From Mucilaginibacter flavidus (GTDB lineage Bacteria > Bacteroidota > Bacteroidia > Sphingobacteriales > Sphingobacteriaceae): a stretch of DNA of 64,000 nt. Position 1 is the first letter of the stretch. The number at the start of each line of letters is the position of its first letter. Location: NCBI RefSeq assembly GCF_024055575.1, contig NZ_JAMXOE010000010.1, positions 62,001 to 126,000 of the forward strand, written 5' to 3'. Below the pieces are notes generated by a model. The model had not been told where the DNA came from. It saw only the letters and a list, made by a program, of their open reading frames with translations, and did no database searches. Below, one piece after another: positions 54,808 to 63,003 of this stretch. A program made the position numbers and the translations under genes.

Positions 54808-57435
54808 ATGAAGATAGAAAATATACAAGTATTGCGCGGCCCGAACATCTGGAGTGTTAGTCGTAAAAAATTAATACAAATGCGGCTGAACCTCGAGGAC
54901 ATGGAAGATCGCCCAACTAATACCATTGAGGGTTTTTACGATCGGCTGGAGAAACTGATGCCAAGCCTTTACACGCACCGTTGTTCGCCGGGTGTTGAGG
55001 GGGGCTTTTTTCAGCGGGTTATTGCAGGCACCTGGATGGGGCATGTAATTGAGCATATTGCGTTGGAGATACAATCACTCGCAGGGATGGAAACGGGATT
55101 TGGCCGCACCCGCGAAACAAAAACCAGGGGTGTTTATAATGTTGTGTTTACCTACCTGGAAGAAAAGGTGGGCATTTTTGCTGCCGAAAGCGCTGTGGCC
55201 ATTGCCGATGCTGTTATTAATGGCGAAGATTATGACCTTGACCGCGACATACAGAAAATGCGCGAAATACGCGAAAATACCCGCCTGGGCCCAAGCACAG
55301 GATCGATAGTTGAAGAGGCCATAGCGAGGGATATCCCCTGGATTAGGCTGAACAACCAATCGCTGGTGCAATTGGGCTACGGAAAAAACCAGGTGCGTTT
55401 CCGCGCCACCATGACGGAGAAAACCAGCAGCATTGCCGTTGATATTGCCAGTAATAAAGACGAAACCAAGCGTTTGCTTTTGGAGCAGGCCATACCCGTT
55501 GCCAAAGGGATTACTATATCATCGCTTGAAGGTGTGGACGAAGCTATCCGCAAAGTTGGCTTTCCGCTGGTATTTAAACCATTGGATGGCAATCATGGCC
55601 GCGGCATATCCATCAATATCCGCACCAGCGAAGATGCTGTTGCCGCTTATGAGTTTGCAGCCAAAATATCGCGCCGGGTAATTGTTGAACGATTTATAAC
55701 CGGGTACGATTTTAGGGTATTGGTAATTGATAACAAAATGGTGGCTGCCGCCCTGCGCGATCCCGCCCATGTTAAAGGTGATGGCGTATCGACAATACAA
55801 CAGCTTATCGACAAAGAAAATACTGATCCACGCCGCGGTTACGGGCACGAAAATGTGCTTACTTTAATCTCGATAGACCGGGACACACTGGATTTGCTGG
55901 AAAAGAAAGGCTATACTTTAGAAACTGTACCTAAAAAAGGCGAAAAGGTTTTTGTAAAGTCGACCGCTAATTTGAGCACCGGCGGCACTTCTGTTGATGT
56001 TACCGACCATGTGCACCCGCAAAACATATTTATCTGCGAACGTATCTCCAAAATCATCGGGCTGGATATTTGCGGCATCGATATTATGGCCGAAAACCTT
56101 ACCGAACCGCTTACCGAAAATGGGGGCGTGGTTTTAGAGGTGAATGCCGCGCCTGGCTTCCGGATGCACATCGCGCCAAGCGAAGGCTTGCCACGCAATG
56201 TTGCGGGACATGTGATAGATATGCTGTACCCCCCGGGAAAGTCGGCACGTATCCCGATCATCTCGATAACAGGCACCAACGGAAAAACCACTACGACACG
56301 ACTGATAGCCCATATTGTTAAAAACAATGGTCATAGGGTGGGTTTCACCACATCCGATGGGGTGTATGTGCAAAACACGATGATGCTGAAAGGTGATACC
56401 ACCGGCCCGGTAAGCGCCGAATTTATTTTAAAAGATCCGACCGTTGATTTTGCGGTACTGGAAACAGCACGCGGCGGCATTTTGCGCGCGGGACTCGGCT
56501 TTGGCTTTTGCGATATAGGCGTGGTTACCAATATACAGGAAGACCACCTTGGTTTAGCCGATATCCACACCCTTGACGACCTTACACGCGTAAAAGGTGT
56601 AGTAGTTGATGCCATTAAAAAAGATGGTTGGGCGGTGCTGAATGCTGATAACGAATACTGTGTGCGGATGGGCAAAAATGCGCATTGCAAAGTGGCTTAC
56701 TTTAGCATGCACGAGAATAATCCCATTATTAAATCGCATTGCAAAAAGGGCGGTATAGCCTGCATTTACGAAAATGGCTTTATCACCATACAGAAAGGCG
56801 ATTGGAAAATACGCGTACAGCGCACGACCCTGATCCCGGTAACGTTTGGCGGCACCGTGCCATTTATGATTGAGAACGTGCTGGCTGCTACACTGGCCAC
56901 CTACCTTTACGATTTTAAAACCGACGACATCAAAATATCGCTGGAAACGTTTATCCCATCCGCAGCGCAAACACCGGGCAGAATGAACATCTTTAATTTT
57001 AAAGATTTCCGCTTTATGATTGACTTTGCCCATAACCCGGCCGGCTTTAGGGGCATCAAAGCGTTTTTAGACCATGTCGATTCGCCTCTGAAAATTGGCA
57101 TCATTGCCGGCACCGGCGACAGGCGCGACGAAGACATCCGCGAGTTGGGCAAGTTATCAGCCGAGATGTTCGATTATATCATCATCCGGCAGGAAAAACA
57201 CCTGCGCGGCCGTACGGCAGAAAATATTGTGGGCCTGCTTATTGAAGGGATTGACTCCGTTGATAAAAACAAAACCTACGAAATTGTGCCGAATGAAATT
57301 GACGCGATTAAACATTCCATGAGTTTGGCAAGGCCTGGGACTTTTATAGTGGCTTTAAGCGATGTGATTGATAACGCAATTGAAACCGTGCAGAATTACC
57401 AGGAACAGGAGAGGAACGGAACGTTTAATATGTAA
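54808..57435 (+). CDS. cphA: Cyanophycin synthetase
   Basis: An 875-residue enzyme of the usual CphA length. Domains in order: N-terminal domain, ATP-grasp module (GFPLVFKPLDGNHGRGISIN near 250-268; VLEVNAAPGFRMH) and a Mur ligase-like module with the P-loop SITGTNGKTTTTRLI (near 485-498), then DFAHNPAGFRGIKAFL. It polymerises aspartate and arginine into cyanophycin with ATP. It diverges from cphB. A strong terminator follows. Confidence 0.96.
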   Translation: MKIENIQVLRGPNIWSVSRKKLIQMRLNLEDMEDRPTNTIEGFYDRLEKLMPSLYTHRCSPGVEGGFFQRVIAGTWMGHVIEHIALEIQSLAGMETGFGRTRETKTRGVYNVVFTYLEEKVGIFAAESAVAIADAVINGEDYDLDRDIQKMREIRENTRLGPSTGSIVEEAIARDIPWIRLNNQSLVQLGYGKNQVRFRATMTEKTSSIAVDIASNKDETKRLLLEQAIPVAKGITISSLEGVDEAIRKVGFPLVFKPLDGNHGRGISINIRTSEDAVAAYEFAAKISRRVIVERFITGYDFRVLVIDNKMVAAALRDPAHVKGDGVSTIQQLIDKENTDPRRGYGHENVLTLISIDRDTLDLLEKKGYTLETVPKKGEKVFVKSTANLSTGGTSVDVTDHVHPQNIFICERISKIIGLDICGIDIMAENLTEPLTENGGVVLEVNAAPGFRMHIAPSEGLPRNVAGHVIDMLYPPGKSARIPIISITGTNGKTTTTRLIAHIVKNNGHRVGFTTSDGVYVQNTMMLKGDTTGPVSAEFILKDPTVDFAVLETARGGILRAGLGFGFCDIGVVTNIQEDHLGLADIHTLDDLTRVKGVVVDAIKKDGWAVLNADNEYCVRMGKNAHCKVAYFSMHENNPIIKSHCKKGGIACIYENGFITIQKGDWKIRVQRTTLIPVTFGGTVPFMIENVLAATLATYLYDFKTDDIKISLETFIPSAAQTPGRMNIFNFKDFRFMIDFAHNPAGFRGIKAFLDHVDSPLKIGIIAGTGDRRDEDIRELGKLSAEMFDYIIIRQEKHLRGRTAENIVGLLIEGIDSVDKNKTYEIVPNEIDAIKHSMSLARPGTFIVALSDVIDNAIETVQNYQEQERNGTFNM

Positions 57436-57791
57436 TTTTTGATTTCAGAATTCGGATGTTGGATTTGTTAAATGGAAGACAGATTTACGAAGTTTTTAAG
57501 ACTTTGTAAATATTTTAATGCCTTCCCCGCTCTTGTTTTAAAGCAAACCCCGACCGGCACACCTACGTCATAAACAATTTTTTTACAAAAAGTGCTGACA
57601 CTAATTTGTCAGCACTTTTTGCATTTTTTAGCGTCGCAGATAGAGTAAAAAGTGCCCTATTGATTCGGAAAAAGGCTTTTTGCTGTCCTGTGCCCACTAT
57701 TCACTGTTCCACCCTGTTCCTTATGTTCCACTGTGAACAGGAACGCAAAACTATACTATAGCACTGGAATAGAGTTACAGTGGGGTTTGGG
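57436..57791. other. Spacer after cphA, no gene
   Basis: Contains only the strong terminator at 57587-57620. The remainder, including 57621-57791, shows no convincing frame and no clear repeat. Confidence 0.6.
57587..57620 (+). terminator. Perfect 14-bp terminator hairpin
   Basis: AAAAAGTGCTGACA (57587-57600) pairs exactly with TGTCAGCACTTTTT (57607-57620) around a 6-nt loop, with more T nearby. It ends the cphA transcript, 152 bp after its stop, and can also work leftwards for the YitT gene, whose stop is at 57792. Confidence 0.85.
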
Positions 57792-58661
57792 TTAATGCCT
57801 CGCCCTCTTCTTCAACACACCGCCGGCAGCTTCTTTTATGGTGCTGGTAAACACAAATGCTTTGGCATCAATTTCGTAAACCACGTTGCGCAGGCGCCTA
57901 ACTTCGAGGCGTGTTACTACGGTGAAGATAATATCAACCGGGGCGCTAACGTCAAAGCTGTCTTTTAAAAAGCCGCGCTCGCCTTTGTAGATGGTTATGC
58001 CACGGCCAAGGGTCATTACCAGTTCGCGTTTTATTTGCTCGCTCTGACCCGAAATGATAGTCACGCCGGTATATTCCTCCAGCCCCTCAATAACAAAACT
58101 GATGGTTTTTGAAGCGGTATAGTAAGTTAATATAGAATATAGTGATGTTGGCAGTCCCAGTTTTATAGCCGCTATCAGGAAGATAACGATATTGATGCCC
58201 AATATTATTTCGCTGATGGTAAATGCAATCCGCTTTCCGGTGTACAGCGCCAGTACTTCGATGCCATCCAGCGCGCAGCCACCACGTATGGCCAGGCCGA
58301 CGCCGATCCCCATAAATACTCCGCCGAAAATTGACGTAAGCAGCTTATCGGAAGTTACCAGCGGATAATTTATAAACGACAAACAAAGCCCAAGGCCGAT
58401 GATCGCGATAACTGTTTTTATTGCATAGGTTTTGTTTATCTGGAATGCCCCCATAATAATAAATGGGATATTGGCTATTACTATAACATAGGCGATGTTC
58501 CAGTGGTAAAGCTCGTGCAACAACAGCGATATACCCGTTACCCCGCCATCAAAAAAACTGTTAGGGACTAAAAAGCTTTTTAGTGCAAAGCCGCAAAATA
58601 AAATACCGATAACAACATAAAGTGTGTCCTGCAACCATGATGGCAATTGTAAATTCTTCAT
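57792..58661 (-). CDS. YitT family membrane protein
   Basis: A 289-residue protein with about five N-terminal membrane helices (about 12-175; GGVTGISLLLHELYHW, GGVFMGIGVGLAIRGGCALD) and a C-terminal DUF2179 cytoplasmic domain (about 200-285; TVVTRLEVRRLRNVVYEIDA). Typical of the YitT/DUF161-DUF2179 family. Transport role unknown. It lies 3 bp downstream of the HD hydrolase gene on the same strand. Confidence 0.92.
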   Translation of the reverse strand: MKNLQLPSWLQDTLYVVIGILFCGFALKSFLVPNSFFDGGVTGISLLLHELYHWNIAYVIVIANIPFIIMGAFQINKTYAIKTVIAIIGLGLCLSFINYPLVTSDKLLTSIFGGVFMGIGVGLAIRGGCALDGIEVLALYTGKRIAFTISEIILGINIVIFLIAAIKLGLPTSLYSILTYYTASKTISFVIEGLEEYTGVTIISGQSEQIKRELVMTLGRGITIYKGERGFLKDSFDVSAPVDIIFTVVTRLEVRRLRNVVYEIDAKAFVFTSTIKEAAGGVLKKRARH

Positions 58662-58664
58662 CTG

Positions 58665-59243
58665 TTATTTTACCTGTGCTTTAATGCGCCCTAAGTTAGC
58701 ATCCTTTTTAGCTTGCCGCAAATTATTGGCGGTTTTGGTAAAATATTGATGCTTTTCCATAAAAGCTACCTGTTTGCGGTTCCACGCATCCATATCACCC
58801 GCAGTTCCGAAAAAGGAATTTTCCAAAAATAACTGGTTGGCAATAAAAGAAAAATCATCGCGGCCAAGGTAATCCAAATCAGCATCGGCCAGAATTTCTT
58901 CCAGATGATTTTTTGGCGACTGTGGCAAACGGGTTGCCATTATCATTCCGCAAATCTTATCTATTTCGTTGGTGTCGTAACCAAAATTCGGCAATGTTTC
59001 CCGGGCAATACGGCATGATTCTACCTCGTGGCCGTTTGCCTTAACCAAAAAACCGCTGTCGTGATAATAGGCGGCGGTTAATAGTAGGGTCATTTCGTCG
59101 CCGGCAATTCCATTGGCTTGGGCAAGGCGTTTGACGGCTTCATATACGTCAAGCGTATGTGATGAATTGTGATAGTTCAGATACTCCGGTAGCTCGTCAT
59201 TCAATTTATTAATAATATAGTTACCGGCATCATCCAATTGCAT
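58665..59243 (-). CDS. HD-domain phosphohydrolase
   Basis: The 192-residue protein has the HD motif set: LNYHNSSHTLDVY (His, about 22-34), LTAAYYHDSGFLVKANGHE (HD, about 56-74; second His after) and ILADADLDYLGRDDF (Asp, about 116-130). These are ligands of a metal-dependent HD fold. Nucleotide or phosphodiester substrates are typical. Followed by the YitT gene, with which it is probably cotranscribed. Confidence 0.85.
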   Translation of the reverse strand: MQLDDAGNYIINKLNDELPEYLNYHNSSHTLDVYEAVKRLAQANGIAGDEMTLLLTAAYYHDSGFLVKANGHEVESCRIARETLPNFGYDTNEIDKICGMIMATRLPQSPKNHLEEILADADLDYLGRDDFSFIANQLFLENSFFGTAGDMDAWNRKQVAFMEKHQYFTKTANNLRQAKKDANLGRIKAQVK

Positions 59244-59385
59244 ACAATAAGGGTTTTTGCGGCTAATATATTAAATGTTTTATTTGCCCTGCACCCCTAT
59301 ATTTGTTTATTAGCCGATTATTTAGTTACTTGATGGAAAATGTACATCGATGGTATATTTACTCACTACCGACAGATTTAATTTA

Positions 59386-61425
59386 ATGAAGATATTTTAC
59401 CTGGTTTTATTTTTTACACTATCCATTGTATCGGCAAATGCACAAAAAATTGATACGCCCAGCGTAAATGTCGACAGCGTAGTACGCGTTACGCTGGACG
59501 ATACTACGAAAAAAAAGGTTGCACCCAATAAGGATAGTCTTTTCAGACTTTTGCCTTCGGCAAAACCAATTGCCAAACGGCTAAAGCTTGTATATCAAAT
59601 TATAAATAATGGTATTGATTTTTCGGTACAGGGGTTAAGCTATCATTATAAAATACTCAATTGGGCAAAAAAAAATAACGACCGGGTAACCGAGGCCGTT
59701 ATTACCGCAGAGCTTGGCTACAATATTTCGGAAAACGGCGACAAGGACGCAGGCGTTAAAATGTGCTTTGCGGCGCTTAAACTTGCAGAGCAAACCGGCT
59801 ATAAACAGGCCCTTGGCGTTGCGTATGGTAACCTGAGCATTTGCTATGGAGATAATAACCTAACGCTGAGCAAAGCATATATAGAAAAGGCGCTTCGTTT
59901 TTCGCGGGCTGCCAATGATACCATGAGCACTGCTTATGCTTTGGGGAATTTAACACGCTACTATCTGCAACTCCATCAGCCGGGGCCTGCTAAAAGTTCC
60001 GCTTTAACGTTTATCAGGTGGTGTGTTGATAATTACAAAAGCGAGGTGCCGCGTGCGCTGATAACCTTAAGTTGGTTTATGCCCGATGAAACTAAACTTA
60101 GATATTACCGGGCGGCGGCTATGATTGCCGCAAAAAGGCGCGACACTGCAAATACTACAGAAGCTTTGATTAATATTGGGCGCTACTATTTAAAGAACAA
60201 TAAGCGCGACTCGGCATTATTTTATGCGCGAATGGTTTATCAGATGTCGAAAGGTTCATCTTTAGGTTCCTTGCTTGCACCAACGCTTTTACTTTCAAAA
60301 TGCTTTCCTGCCCGCGCCGATAGTACACTTAAATACACCATTGAATATTATACGATACGCGACAGCCTGAAAAACTTTAACAAAGCCCAGCGTGCCCAGG
60401 CGCTGGCGTTTGCCGACGAACAAAACCGGCGTGAAGTTGAAGCGAAACAGGAAAAATACGTTGCCGACCTTGAGCTTTATGGCCTTGGGATTGTAGCCGC
60501 CTTTTTGATTTTGCTGGCGATTATTTTATGGCGCGGCAGCAGGCGAAGAAAAATAGCCAATGAACTGCTACAGGAGCAAAAAGACCAGTTAGAAGAAACA
60601 TTAAATGAACTTGAAGCTACGCAAAACCAGCTCATCCAGTCCGAAAAAATGGCATCACTGGGCGAGCTCACCGCTGGAATTGCGCACGAGATACAGAACC
60701 CGCTGAATTTTGTAAACAACTTTAGTGAGGTGAGCATGGAACTGGTTGGTGAAATGGAGCTGGAGTTAAGTAAAGGCGACAAAGATGAAGCGATTGCAAT
60801 TGCTACCGACATTAAACAAAACCTGGAAAAAATACGCCACCACGGCCTGCGCGCCGACGGAATTGTAAAAGGCATGCTGCAGCACAGCAAAGCCGGCAGC
60901 GGTACCAAAGAGCCCACCAATATAAATAACCTGGCATCTGAATTTATGCGGTTGGCTTATCACGGGTTGCGGGCTAAAGACAAATCGTTTAACGCCGAAA
61001 TGGTAATGCACCTTGACTCCGACCTTCCGTTGGTAAATGTTGTACCGCAGGATATTGGCAGGGTATTGCTTAACCTGTTTAATAACGCGTTTTATGCCGT
61101 TCAGCAAAAGCAAAAAACAGCCGGTGATGATTATAAACCTACCGTTGAAGTATCGACCAGCCTGTTTACGCCGCCGTCCGGCAGCCAGGGTATTTATTTG
61201 CGGGTTAAAGACAACGGCACAGGCATAGCTGATGACATCAAAGAAAAAATAATGCAACCTTTTTTCACCACCAAACCAACTGGCGAAGGCACAGGTTTGG
61301 GACTTAGTTTAAGTTATGATATAATGGTTAAAGGTCATGGCGGTAAAATTGATGTTGATAGCGAAGTGGGCGAATACACCGAGTTTGCGGTTTGGCTGCC
61401 CTTAAATAAAGTTACAAACGCATAA
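59386..61425 (+). CDS. TPR-containing sensor histidine kinase, paralogue 1
   Basis: From ATG 59386 the protein has a signal peptide (MKIFYLVLFFTLSIVSANAQ), tetratricopeptide-like helices (about 60-330), one membrane segment (GLGIVAAFLILLAIILW near 362-378), a coiled coil with LLQEQKDQLEETLNELEATQ, then the HisKA H-box MASLGELTAGIAHEIQNPLN (His near 443) and a HATPase with NNGTGIADDIKEKIMQPFFT-type motifs (DNGTGIADD, TGEGTGLGLSLSY). No receiver domain is attached. Its transmitter half is closely similar to that of the next kinase gene. Confidence 0.93.
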   Translation: MKIFYLVLFFTLSIVSANAQKIDTPSVNVDSVVRVTLDDTTKKKVAPNKDSLFRLLPSAKPIAKRLKLVYQIINNGIDFSVQGLSYHYKILNWAKKNNDRVTEAVITAELGYNISENGDKDAGVKMCFAALKLAEQTGYKQALGVAYGNLSICYGDNNLTLSKAYIEKALRFSRAANDTMSTAYALGNLTRYYLQLHQPGPAKSSALTFIRWCVDNYKSEVPRALITLSWFMPDETKLRYYRAAAMIAAKRRDTANTTEALINIGRYYLKNNKRDSALFYARMVYQMSKGSSLGSLLAPTLLLSKCFPARADSTLKYTIEYYTIRDSLKNFNKAQRAQALAFADEQNRREVEAKQEKYVADLELYGLGIVAAFLILLAIILWRGSRRRKIANELLQEQKDQLEETLNELEATQNQLIQSEKMASLGELTAGIAHEIQNPLNFVNNFSEVSMELVGEMELELSKGDKDEAIAIATDIKQNLEKIRHHGLRADGIVKGMLQHSKAGSGTKEPTNINNLASEFMRLAYHGLRAKDKSFNAEMVMHLDSDLPLVNVVPQDIGRVLLNLFNNAFYAVQQKQKTAGDDYKPTVEVSTSLFTPPSGSQGIYLRVKDNGTGIADDIKEKIMQPFFTTKPTGEGTGLGLSLSYDIMVKGHGGKIDVDSEVGEYTEFAVWLPLNKVTNA

Positions 61426-61482
61426 TGGTAACCGGTTAAACTTTTAATATTTAACTTTAGTTCGTAATATCTACATAACAAC

Positions 61483-62814
61483 ATGAATGTTTTCTATTTC
61501 CTGGCAGCTTTTTTACTGGTACGGCGCTTAGTAAAGCGTTATAAATTCACGTCATTGTTCCCCAAATGGCAGGGAATGTTTAAAACAGCCACCTGGATTT
61601 TACCCGTGGTTTATGTTGCAAACGCCATTTGGCTCGATAACTATGAAGCTTTTTCCGACATTTTGGGCGCCGGGATGCTGTTCGGGATGCTATGGTATAT
61701 AGACAACGAACCGGATTTTGTTACACAAAAACCATACTTGCAAGCAAATTATCCGTTGGTAGCGGTTGGCGTTATCAACGGGCTTACCCTATTTATTGCC
61801 GAAAGCTTTCACGACAAACATGAGAATTATTTTCAATTTGCTACGCTTGCGGCTTTTGTTTGGATTTTTGGCAAATGGGCTACCTCGAACAAGCAGGACG
61901 AAGCCCTCCGCATAGCGGCAGAACGCAAGGCAGAACTGGAAGCATTGGTAAATGCCCGCACTGCCGAGCTTGTTAAACAAAAAGAAAACCTGCAGGATAT
62001 TGTTGAAGAACTGAAAGCCACGCAGGATCAACTGATTCAATCAGAAAAAATGGCCTCGCTGGGCGAGCTTACGGCAGGGATTGCTCACGAGATACAAAAT
62101 CCGTTGAATTTTGTAAATAATTTCAGCGAAGTGAGTATGGAGTTGATTGATGAAATGGCCGAAGAGCTGGAAAAAGGCGACAAAGATGAAGCTATGGCTA
62201 TAGCTGCCGATATTAAACAAAACCTTGAAAAAATACGTCACCATGGTCAGCGTGCAGACGGCATTGTAAAAGGCATGCTGCAGCACAGCCGCGCCAGCAG
62301 CACCACCAAAGAACCAACCGACATCAACAAGCTGGCCGACGAATACCTGCGCCTATCGTACCATGGATTGCGGGCGAAAGACAAATCATTCAACGCGCAT
62401 TTGGAAACCCACCTGGCGCCTGACTTACCGATGGCCAACCTGGTACCGCAGGATGTGGGCCGCGTTTTGCTGAACCTGTTTAATAACGCCTTTTATGCTG
62501 TGCAGCAAAAGCACAAAGCCTTAGGTGGCGATTTTAAACCCACCGTTGAAGTAAGCACCTCAGCCCCACCACCGGCAAAAGGAGCAGCGCCAATGCTGGT
62601 GATAACCGTTAAAGATAATGGTACCGGCATCCCCGATGACATCAAGGAAAAAATAATGCAGCCGTTTTTTACCACCAAACCCACCGGCGAAGGCACAGGC
62701 CTTGGCCTGAGTTTAAGTTACGACATTGTGGTTAAGGCGCATGGCGGCAAGCTTGATATTGAAAGTAAGGAAGGGGAGTACACCATATTCACCATCAGGC
62801 TGCCTTTGAAATAA
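61483..62814 (+). CDS. Membrane sensor histidine kinase, paralogue 2
   Basis: A 443-residue kinase with several N-terminal hydrophobic helices (about 1-15, 32-50, 60-75, 85-110 and 120-135), a coiled coil, and HisKA/HATPase transmitter motifs MASLGELTAGIAHEIQNPLN and TGEGTGLGLSLSYDIVVKAH. Its transmitter aligns almost without gaps to that of the preceding kinase, so the pair arose by duplication of the transmitter. No response regulator is adjacent in view. Confidence 0.93.
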   Translation: MNVFYFLAAFLLVRRLVKRYKFTSLFPKWQGMFKTATWILPVVYVANAIWLDNYEAFSDILGAGMLFGMLWYIDNEPDFVTQKPYLQANYPLVAVGVINGLTLFIAESFHDKHENYFQFATLAAFVWIFGKWATSNKQDEALRIAAERKAELEALVNARTAELVKQKENLQDIVEELKATQDQLIQSEKMASLGELTAGIAHEIQNPLNFVNNFSEVSMELIDEMAEELEKGDKDEAMAIAADIKQNLEKIRHHGQRADGIVKGMLQHSRASSTTKEPTDINKLADEYLRLSYHGLRAKDKSFNAHLETHLAPDLPMANLVPQDVGRVLLNLFNNAFYAVQQKHKALGGDFKPTVEVSTSAPPPAKGAAPMLVITVKDNGTGIPDDIKEKIMQPFFTTKPTGEGTGLGLSLSYDIVVKAHGGKLDIESKEGEYTIFTIRLPLK

Positions 62815-62865
62815 TATTGATTTAATAAACGGCTGAACCAGGATTATTCAGCTATTGTGTTGGCC

Positions 62866-63003
62866 CATCTGGATAGATATTGGTCTTGGGTTATCGTTAA
62901 GCTACCATACAATAGTAAAAGGGCATGGGGAAGCATTATCGTGGAGGCAAGTGAGGGTGAATTTTCTGAATTTACAGTTACACTACCGCTAAAACAAGGC
63001 TGA
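62866..63003 (+). pseudogene. Decayed histidine kinase C-terminal fragment
   Basis: Reading from about 62882, GLGLSLSYHTIVKGHG matches the HATPase G-box region of the preceding kinases; after a 1-bp shift the frame continues GSIIVEASEGEFSEFTVTLP to a TGA at 63001-63003, matching the final strands of those proteins. The frame is disrupted and the upstream part is missing, so this is the tail of a deleted kinase. Its stop overlaps the ATG of the next gene. Confidence 0.75.

Noticed and set aside
60477..60920. 147-aa frame antisense to the kinase transmitter
   Set aside because: Ser-rich translation opposite the conserved HisKA region; a similar shadow appears in the paralogue, as expected from shared coding sequence.
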